Part shown: positions 30,725 to 36,794 of the stretch, piece after piece
How positions within the stretch are numbered: position 1 is the first letter of the stretch
Layout of the letters: each line of letters opens with the position of its first letter
Assembly: GCA_003427395.1 (NCBI GenBank)
Contig: BFEA01000261.1
Coordinates: 929,749 to 966,542, forward strand
Reading direction: 5' to 3'
DNA length: 36,794 nucleotides
From: Chara braunii
Taxonomy: Eukaryota; Streptophyta; Charophyceae; Charales; Characeae
Notes under the pieces: model-generated
Databases searched by the model: none
What the model was told of the DNA's origin: nothing
The model's input: the letters and a program-made list of their open reading frames with translations, nothing else
Made by a program: the position numbers and the translations under genes

Positions 30725-31335
30725 CTATTTCCTCATATCTGAATCTCTTAGCGGCACAATCCATGGTACAGGGCCTACAGGCCTAGGAAAACTTTTGTAC
30801 CACAACGGTCTTAGACCACACACCCATCTTTTTGAACCTCCTATTCGATCCTGGACTATAGAAAGGCACTAGCTTCTTCAAAATCAACAAGTCACTAGTA
30901 CACATTAAAGAAATGAAGGAAGCAATAGTTTATGCTTGCATAAACGCGGAGAGGGAAGAAGCGGAATTCCCACAACTAGTTGCCAACCTATCCCAAGCAG
31001 CCTCATCAGCCTCTAGGAAAATAGCAGCCAAGAGGAATCAAAGGTTAAAGGAATGGGAAGCAGCAGTCAATCTGGAAGAAAGAAACCCCATAAATAACCC
31101 AGGAAAGACAATCTACGAGGAACTCCTAACAAGATCCAAAGCAGAGCTAGCCAATTGGAACACGTGGAAGGCTAAGGGACGTCGCATACGAGCTCGTATC
31201 AAGAAATGGAAAGAAGGAGAAAAAATGACGAAGTTCTTTTTCCAAAAAGATAAAGCAAGGGAAAGAAATGCAGCCATCCACCAGTTAAGAGGAGAGGAAG
31301 GATTGACGTCAAACCCGAAGGAATGCTATCTATAG
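30725..31335 (+). pseudogene. LINE-E ORF2: endonuclease end and linker to RT
   Basis: After Element 2 the frame resumes as FLISESL; the catalytic LDHTPIFLNLLFDPGL follows in another frame, so a frameshift lies at about 30800. TAG at 30856-30858 replaces a likely Trp (GL-stop-KGTSFFKIN). The long helical linker (REEAEFPQLVANLSQAAS, then KKWKEGEKMTKFFFQKDKA) runs to 31335, where a frameshift near 31325 moves to SIAESFYKKLYTSR at the start of RT. Confidence 0.85.
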
Positions 31336-32769
31336 CGGAATCCTTCTACAAAAAACTATATACTTCCAGAACCGAGAAACCAACGCTAAGGTCAGTCCTG
31401 CAGGCAAGAGAGAAATTCACCAAACATTTAGACAAAACAATCCCCTCCAACCTGACCAACAAACTAAATAAGCCCATAACTGATGAAAAAAAAAAAAAAG
31501 CCTTGGATTCGATGAGACCAATGAAAACACCAGGGTTGGACGGTCTATCCAAATAATTTTGGCAAACCTACTGGCCACTCTTAGGAGAAGAATTCTGCAA
31601 CTTCACGAGAACGGCCTGGACAAAAGGAGGACTAGGTCCCTACCTTAGTACAAGAATAGTCACGCTGTTATACAAGAAAGGAGACCCAATAGACATTAGA
31701 ACTATAGACCAATTACACTCCTAACAGTGGCATACAAAATCCTAGCCAAACTTCTAGCTAATAGGATTAGGAAGAACATCACCAAATCCTGCTTCCACAT
31801 AGATCAAACCGGTTTCATCCCAGACATATTCATATTAGACAATGTAATGACACTGGCAGAATCAGTAAGATACATCAATGACGAAAAAATCAACGCAGCC
31901 ATCCTCTTCTTTGATTTCGAAAAAGCATATGACCAAGTCAACTCGGACTTCTTACAACAATGCATGGAGAAAATGGGGGTTGGCCCCATCTTCCGGAAAT
32001 GGGTTAAAATTTTATACAATGATCCTCTAGGAGCGGTACAAGTGAACGGACACATATCCAACAGTTATAGGATGTCTAGATCAGTAAGACAAGGTGATCC
32101 ACTAGCAGCCCCGATCTTCCTCTTTAAAATGGAGGCCATAGCTTCATTTCTCAGAAAAGACCTCTCCATAGAAAGGATCACGTCGCCACCAGAGGACAAT
32201 ACCCGCAACCTTACCATTCCCCCCACTATCCTTTTTGCAGATGACCTGACAGTGCTTATCAGAGCTACTAACTCCTCCTTCGAGGCCCTCACGAGAGCAA
32301 TGAATGCATACCAGCTGACATCAGAAATGCGGATCAACTGGCAAAAAACAGTAGGTTGGTGGCTAACAAACGACAACGACGAACCCCCTCAGTCCTCGCC
32401 AGAAGGCATGACATGGTCTGATCCCAACGTCCCAACGAAAGTTATGGGAATCCAACTTAACGAAGAGGGAGCAGCTGCAGAAATGACACCTAGCCTGCTT
32501 GCAAAAATGATCACAAAACTCAATGCATGGGAGAAGGTTCACACCTCGCTATTCGGACAAGCCCTAATTCTCAATGCATCCATCTTCTCAATGATGTGGT
32601 ACGTTGCAGCCTTCTGGAACCCTGACCACAAAGCGATGAAAGACCTCAAAAAGAAGGCAACAACCTACCTATGGACAGGGGATCCCTCCAAACAACACTT
32701 CATAACCAAGGTCGCATGGCATTATGTCACAAGGAAGAAAAGTCAGGGAGGATTGGGTGTTTCAGACTC
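31323..32769 (+). pseudogene. LINE-E ORF2 reverse transcriptase domain
   Basis: RT blocks in order: KTPGLDGLSK (then TAA at 31554-31556), VTLLYKKGDPIDIR, a frameshift near 31705, then NYRPITLLTVAYKILAKLLA, motif A AILFFDFEKAYDQVNSDFL, RQGDPLAAPIFLF, the catalytic box ILFADDLTVL near 32230-32255, EMRINWQKTVGWWL, and the thumb SLFGQALILNASIFSMMWYV. From 31727 to the end of this segment the frame is intact (about 348 codons), so RT itself decayed little. It ends at GGLGVSD, where an inverted copy of its own thumb begins. Confidence 0.9.
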
Positions 32770-33044
32770 GTAGGCTGTTGCCTTCTTTTTTAGGTCTTTC
32801 ATTGCTCTGTTGTCAGGGTTCCAGAAGGCTGCAACGTACCACATCATTGAGAAGATGGATGCATTGAGAATTAGGGTTTGTCCGAATAGCGAGGTGTGAA
32901 CCTTCTCCCATGCATTGAGTTTTGTGATCATTTTTGCAAGCAGGCTAGGTGTCATTTATGCAGCTGCTCCCTCTTCGTTAAGTTGGATTCCCATAACTTT
33001 CATTGGGACGTTGGGATCAGACCATGTCATGCCTTCTGGCGAGG
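32394..33044. repeat. Fold-back palindrome: 275-bp arms, 101-bp spacer
   Basis: The left arm (32394-32668) reads RT thumb on the plus strand. The right arm (32770-33044) is its reverse complement. By eye the arms differ at about 8 of 275 positions with no gaps (about 97% identity). The spacer 32669-32769 encodes YLWTGDPSKQ...GGLGVSD. The right arm abuts LINE-F sequence at 33045. Confidence 0.9.
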
Positions 33045-34663
33045 CCCACCCGATGATGACCTGAGGAGCCTGAAGGCTAGGGCTAGATGCTTCTTGTGGG
33101 CCAGAGACCCCACCAAAACCGCATGCAGAAACAAAGTAGCCTGGCAAATCATCATCAGGAAACCGCATGAAGGAGGTCTAGGCATCATTGACCCAAAACA
33201 GGAAGCAATCGCCCTTCAGATGGAATGGATAGTCAAGATCCTAACCAAGCAATCGTTTCCCTGGACTAAACTGGCCTTAGACAGCATACGGAACCTGGCA
33301 CCTGTAACCTCTCCACCTAACATAAGTGGCCGGTTCTGGATTATGGCAAAAGACTGGTCACTCAAGTCAACGAGGAAAACCCAGCAAGCAATGTCTACTC
33401 AGCCCAACCCCACACCCAACACTTATTGGATGCCAATTTTGAAGGTCTGGCGCCGACTAGCGCCAAACAAGAGAGAGGCACCGAGCAACATAGAGGAAGT
33501 CCTTAGGCAGGCCCTGTTCTCCAATCCCTGGATCAAAGACACAGAGGGTAAGCCTTGGACCCTCCAGGCTAAAGATTGCGGATGACTATCCTAGATAGAG
33601 AGAGGAGTATGGCAGCTCAAACATCTATGGTCCGAGGAGTGTCAGGACTGACTATCCGACCAGGAACTTCGGACTCCCCTGAAAGGTTGTCAGTCCATGA
33701 GCACCAACGTAGCGGAAATCCACCAAAACATTCCCCCCCTATGGGCGTCCCTCCTAAGAGAGGAATACACGTGGAAACCAGGAGATTGCGGCCTGCTCAT
33801 CTCCCCGACCCCTTTAACAAGAGCCTACCACTTCGTATCTAGAACAGATCCAACCAGCTACCAGGCCAACTTCACATCCTACTCCATCACCAAACACAGT
33901 CTGTATGAACTAGAAGCTCAAAACAATGCACCGCAGAACGAATGGGTAGAAACCTTCTTGCTTAGGAAGGTCAGAGTCTTCCACAGTAAGCCGTGGATCA
34001 TTTCCACCCTGAACTAAGAATTAAGGAGCTTGAATTCGACCCAAAGGAGTGGATATGGGAGCAGGGCACCACCGGTAAGTCAAGAACGATAACGGAATAT
34101 AATGTAAAGTTTGGGTACGACCTCAGACTGCAGACCACAGACCCGAACCCCAGACTGGTGGAGAAGTGGAAAAACATCCTTCACTTAGACCCCGCGATCC
34201 CCCTCACCATCCCATGTAGTGGCTCATAGCACAAGCAGCCCGCCCTGTCAACCAATGGCTTCACGAGAGGACACACTCAAACCCAGATAGTTCAGCATCC
34301 TGCGCGCTGTGTAACAAAAACGTACCCAAAGACATCCCCCACTGCCTCCTCTTCTGCCCGGAAGCGACCTGGGTCTGGAACAAGGTTCTGGAACTTTGGT
34401 TGATCCTTTTCGCAACACAACCCCGCCACATCCCCCCTCTAACTATCCTACGCTTCGCTAACACCCCTAGCAACATCAAGGGCATCAGGGAAGTCTGGTT
34501 CAATTTTCTCAGGGAATTGGCACTCTGGGTCATATGGAAACACAAATGCACACAGACAATCGAGGGAGCAGAGGTGGCACGGGAAGAAATGTGGGCCCTG
34601 TTGCTGAGTATGGTGGACACTGAAATCCGGATCAGATGGCGAGAGATAGTGTGGCTTCCATGA
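33045..34663 (+). pseudogene. LINE-F ORF2 C-terminal part with zinc-binding domain
   Basis: It begins PPDDDLRSLKARARCFLW, KVAWQIIIRKPHEGGLGII, overlapping in protein position the end of LINE-E RT but differing in over half the residues. Then LALDSIRNLAP, VWRRLAPNKREAP, EEVLRQALFSNPWIK, and a Trp-rich block holding three stops: TGA 33583-33585, TAG 33592-33594 and TGA 33649-33651. All three fall where LINE-C has Trp. Frameshifts lie near 34000 (before IKELEFDPKEWIW) and 34216. The finger is CALC...HCLLFC (34305-34360). The tail ELALWVIWKHKC...EIRIRWREIVW ends at TGA 34661-34663. Confidence 0.85.
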
Positions 34664-35117
34664 AACACAGACAAGAAAGACAAGCAAGCAAGAGATGCAC
34701 ATTCCTGAGAGACTGGCTACTAAAGGGCAAGGTCGCCACCCTTACAGACAGCAGGATGAGATGGAAGAGGTGGCACCAGGCCCAGCCATGAGTGTATGTC
34801 AAGCCGAGAACCCCAGAAAGAGGCAATATTACGTTGAGCAACAGCTGAGACAGTCGGATGAGCGAGAGAGGACGGAGACTCAGAAACGCAACTGGAAGGG
34901 GATCCTCCCACTTTTCTTGTTTTGCATAGGACAATCTGACAGTCAATCCTCCTTCAGGGGAGCAATCAATGCTGGTCAGGGGTCCTCGGCCGTACAGAAG
35001 GAAGCGTGAGTGTGTACTATGTTGTATTCAATTTTGACTTGCCGGGGGAATAGGAACCGGACTGACGCTCCCCATAATGGAAAGGAGCCAGGACCATAAG
35101 GACCTGCTTTAAAAAAA
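34664..35117 (+). other. LINE-F 3' untranslated region
   Basis: It contains GAGCAATCAATGCTGGTCAGG near 34960-34980 and GAATAGGAACCGGACTGA near 35048-35065, both shared with the LINE-D 3' UTR, and ends in A7 (35111-35117). A 104-codon frame (34695-35009) has no recognisable domain and is probably incidental. Confidence 0.65.
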
Positions 35118-35130
35118 CTTGGCATTTCTA
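35118..35130. repeat. Candidate right TSD of LINE-E/F
   Basis: CTTGGCATTTCTA directly after A7; one mismatch to 24201-24213. Confidence 0.5.
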
Positions 35131-35528
35131 TAAGGAGAATTACCAGGACATCACAAAACAACGATTTTTCTAATTCTTCCTTGTCTTGTGGAGTGCAAAA
35201 GGAAAATCAGCCTAATCTGGTTGAGTTCAGTCCCAAATAGAAAAGACTGTGCTCCTGGAAGCAAAAATTTGTTTGATTGCGGATTGGTCACACGAAGACC
35301 ACAAACAATAGAATAGTGGGTTGCACAACTCTAGGTCCCGATAAATAAGGATGCAACGTAATTCAAGCCAATCAAGGGATTTGTAAGGAGTGGAGAATGC
35401 CACAAATTTTTGCAAAGCAAAATGCAAGCACAACTTCATGATCCATCAGGGTCAAAATTCTATTTGATTATCTATCTATTTATTTATCTATTTCTATCGA
35501 ACCAAAAGTCTCTGGTCATCGAATTCTG
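35131..35528. other. AT-rich sequence without a gene; imperfect (TATC)n
   Basis: No domain-bearing frame. An imperfect TATC/TATT microsatellite lies at about 35468-35495. Confidence 0.6.
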
Positions 35529-36351
35529 CTAGCTAAGTTTCCGCGGTGCGGGCGGTGCAGGCTACACCCGCAGAAACAACAAATGTAGTGGGTGACCTCA
35601 CACTGCATTTCGGTTGGCTCGCCTCCAAGATGTTCGTCCGCAGAAACAACGACGGCCTACCCAGGGGCACAAAACGACAGCCGCGCGAGAAATGAAAAAA
35701 GAAGGAAGGATGAGAAAAACAAAAAGAAAAAAAAGGGGGGACACAAAACGACAGGCGCAAGAAATGAAAAAAGGAAAAGGGGGACACAAAACGACGGCCA
35801 ACCGGGGAAAACAAAACCAAAAAAAAGCCGCCCAGAAGAAATGAAAAAAGGAAAAGGGGGATTCAGGTCTTGGAGGCGAGCCATCCGATATGCGGCCGGC
35901 CTTTTTTTGGTTTTGTTTTCCTCGGTTGGCCGTCGTTTTGTGTCCGCCTTTTCCTTTTTCCATTTCTTCCGAGCGGCCTTTTTTTGGTTTTGTTTTCCCC
36001 GGTTGGCCGTCGTTTTGTGTCCCTCTTTTCCTTTTTTCATTTCTTCCGGGCGGCCTTTTTTTTGGTTTTGTTTTCCCCGGTTGGCCGTCGTTTTGTGTCC
36101 CCTTTTTCCTTTTTTCATTTCTTCCGCCTGCCGTTTTGTGTGCCCCCTTTTTTTGTTTGTTTTTTCTTTTCCTTCCTTCTTTTTTCATTTCTCGCGCGGC
36201 TGTCGTTTTGTGCATCCCGGTAGGCTGTCATTGTTTCTGTGGACGAACATCTTGGTGGCGAGCCAACCGAAATGCAGCGTGAGGTCACCCACTGCATTTG
36301 TTATTTCTGCGGGCGTAGCCCGGACCACGGGCACCGCGGGCACTTAGCTAG
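35529..36351. mobile_element. Foldback element with long terminal inverted repeats (823 bp)
   Basis: The left end CTAGCTAAGT is matched by ACTTAGCTAG at the right end. The inverted match continues inward for over 300 bases (shared blocks: GGGTGACCTCAC, GCATTTCGGTTGGCTCGCC, AAGATGTTCGTCC, CACAAAACGACAGCCGCGCG). Inner parts of both arms hold ~77-bp units (GGCCAACCGGGG, AAAACAAAACCAAAAAAA): about three on the right (35898-36128), one on the left. The target duplication may be TA or CTAG; the palindromic end makes it ambiguous. No transposase. Phe/Lys-rich open frames here are repeat artefacts. Confidence 0.8.
35898..36128. repeat. 77-bp tandem units in the right arm of the foldback element
   Basis: GGCC followed by a T-run starts units at 35898, 35975 and 36052. 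Units contain GGTTGGCCGTCGTTTTGTG and CATTTCTTCC. Confidence 0.85.
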
Positions 36352-36540
36352 TACAATCTTATTCCTCGATCTGACCTTTTTACTTTATTTGATCAAATTT
36401 GTATTTCATGATTTCAATTTATTTATGTGTAGTTTTATTTTTATTTGATCTAACTAATCTTATTCCTACCCAATATTTCTATTTGATTTGACTTTTCTCT
36501 TATCTATGTTCTCTCATCTTATTTCAATCATTTCTCTAAT
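36352..36540. other. AT-rich flank, no feature
   Basis: T-rich sequence with TTTGATC-type motifs recurring several times; nothing coding. Confidence 0.5.
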
Positions 36541-36794
36541 ACTCTAAAGGAAGAAGCGGGTCTCGCGTGACGGGCCCAACAGAAACCGGGCGCCGCCGCA
36601 GTGGGGCGAGGGGGAACCGGTGGCGCGTCGGTGCGAAAGCCGACCCGTCGGTCCGTGAGGCGGGACTGGGGCGCTGCGGGCCTGCGTGGCGGCGTCCTGA
36701 GTGCAGTGCGGTGCGTGGGCCTGCGCCACACGGGTTTTTTTTTTTTGCCCGTCGCTCGGGGCGCGGGGGACCAAACAACGTTATCGGAGCGTTG
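36541..36794. other. GC-rich block of unknown identity
   Basis: Composition switches abruptly from AT-rich to very GC-rich at about 36550. A T13 run lies at about 36734-36746 within it. It does not read as rRNA or a protein family I know. It may be the edge of another element, a CpG-rich promoter or rDNA spacer, and it is cut by the window end. Confidence 0.4.

Larger units (their letters stand above)
24214..35117 (+). mobile_element. LINE-E/F: large chimeric LINE, nearly full-length, dead
   Basis: In order: a long 5' region (24214-26543), ORF1 (26544-29420), ORF2 endonuclease (from 29466), RT, zinc-binding C-terminus (to 34663) and 3' UTR ending in A7 at 35111-35117. Candidate target duplications of 13 bases, preceded by A-runs, bracket it. 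It is interrupted by Element 2 (30237-30724). Near 32769-33044 the RT-derived sequence folds back, and the protein on the right side belongs to a more distant subfamily (LINE-F) than the left (LINE-E). So it is either one chimeric insertion or two insertions whose boundary was lost. Confidence 0.7.

Noticed and set aside
32770-33044. Twin-priming 5' inversion of LINE-F, as in LINE-B
   Set aside because: The topology fits, but the inverted piece is about 97% identical to LINE-E while the LINE-F part at overlapping protein positions is far more diverged, so they do not come from one RNA.
4032-33651. Reassigned genetic code (TGA or TAG read as Trp)
   Set aside because: TAA, TGA and TAG all occur as lesions, along with frameshifts, and the same Trp positions are TGG in other copies. 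Pseudogene decay is simpler.
34695-35009. 104-codon frame in the LINE-F 3' region
   Set aside because: No domain, lies after the ORF2 stop, and contains the conserved 3' UTR block.
35592-36347. Phe-rich and Lys-rich frames in the foldback element
   Set aside because: Produced by the T-rich/A-rich 77-bp units; seen in several frames at once.
36300-36351. Helitron 3' end (hairpin followed by CTAG and T)
   Set aside because: The other end is its inverted complement, which Helitrons lack, and it is not followed by the expected T. A long-inverted-repeat element fits better.

Overview
This window looks like intergenic, transposon-rich DNA from a large eukaryotic genome, most likely the green plant lineage. 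The pattern of L1-like LINEs with a C-terminal zinc-binding (zf-RVT type) domain, long GA/GT microsatellites, poly(A) tracts and N gaps suggests a streptophyte alga such as Chara. The organism call is inference only. There is no bacterial-style operon, no virus, no CRISPR array and no rRNA gene that I can recognise. Almost every recognisable protein stretch comes from non-LTR retrotransposons, and all are broken by stops and frameshifts.

Layout. 1-2.6 kb: no recognisable gene; a TATA/CCAAT promoter-like block lies near 0.87-1.09 kb. 2.6-9.4 kb: LINE-A on the minus strand, nearly complete (ORF1, endonuclease, RT, zinc finger), with tandem ~118-bp repeats just beyond its 5' end (9.38-9.78 kb). 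10.4-19.4 kb: a nested stack. A minus-strand LINE endonuclease fragment (LINE-G) is split by an 8.5-kb insertion with a 16-bp target-site duplication (TSD) and a poly(A) tail. That insertion contains two head-to-tail 5'-truncated LINE copies (D, then C). Copy D was later hit by a 0.94-kb element with CCGGAC-rich ends and by a third LINE (B), which has a 13-bp TSD and a textbook 5' inversion. 19.4-24.2 kb: a tRNA-like sequence, one plausible coding exon (20.2 kb), a GT microsatellite containing a 175-base gap, and long pyrimidine-rich then purine-rich tracts. 24.2-35.1 kb: a large plus-strand LINE (E/F) with a structured 5' region, ORF1, ORF2 and 3' UTR. Its endonuclease is interrupted by a 0.49-kb element with a perfect 8-bp TSD. 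Near the end of RT it contains a 275-bp fold-back palindrome where two LINE subfamilies join. 35.5-36.35 kb: a long-terminal-inverted-repeat (foldback) element. The last 250 bases are GC-rich and unidentified.

How the parts work together. LINE ORF1 proteins bind RNA; ORF2 proteins nick the target and reverse-transcribe the element RNA into it. Every copy here is dead, so the interest is in the insertion record: TSDs, a 5' inversion, a probable template jump, a fold-back duplication, and two related CCGGAC-ended elements that look like an undescribed non-autonomous DNA-transposon family.
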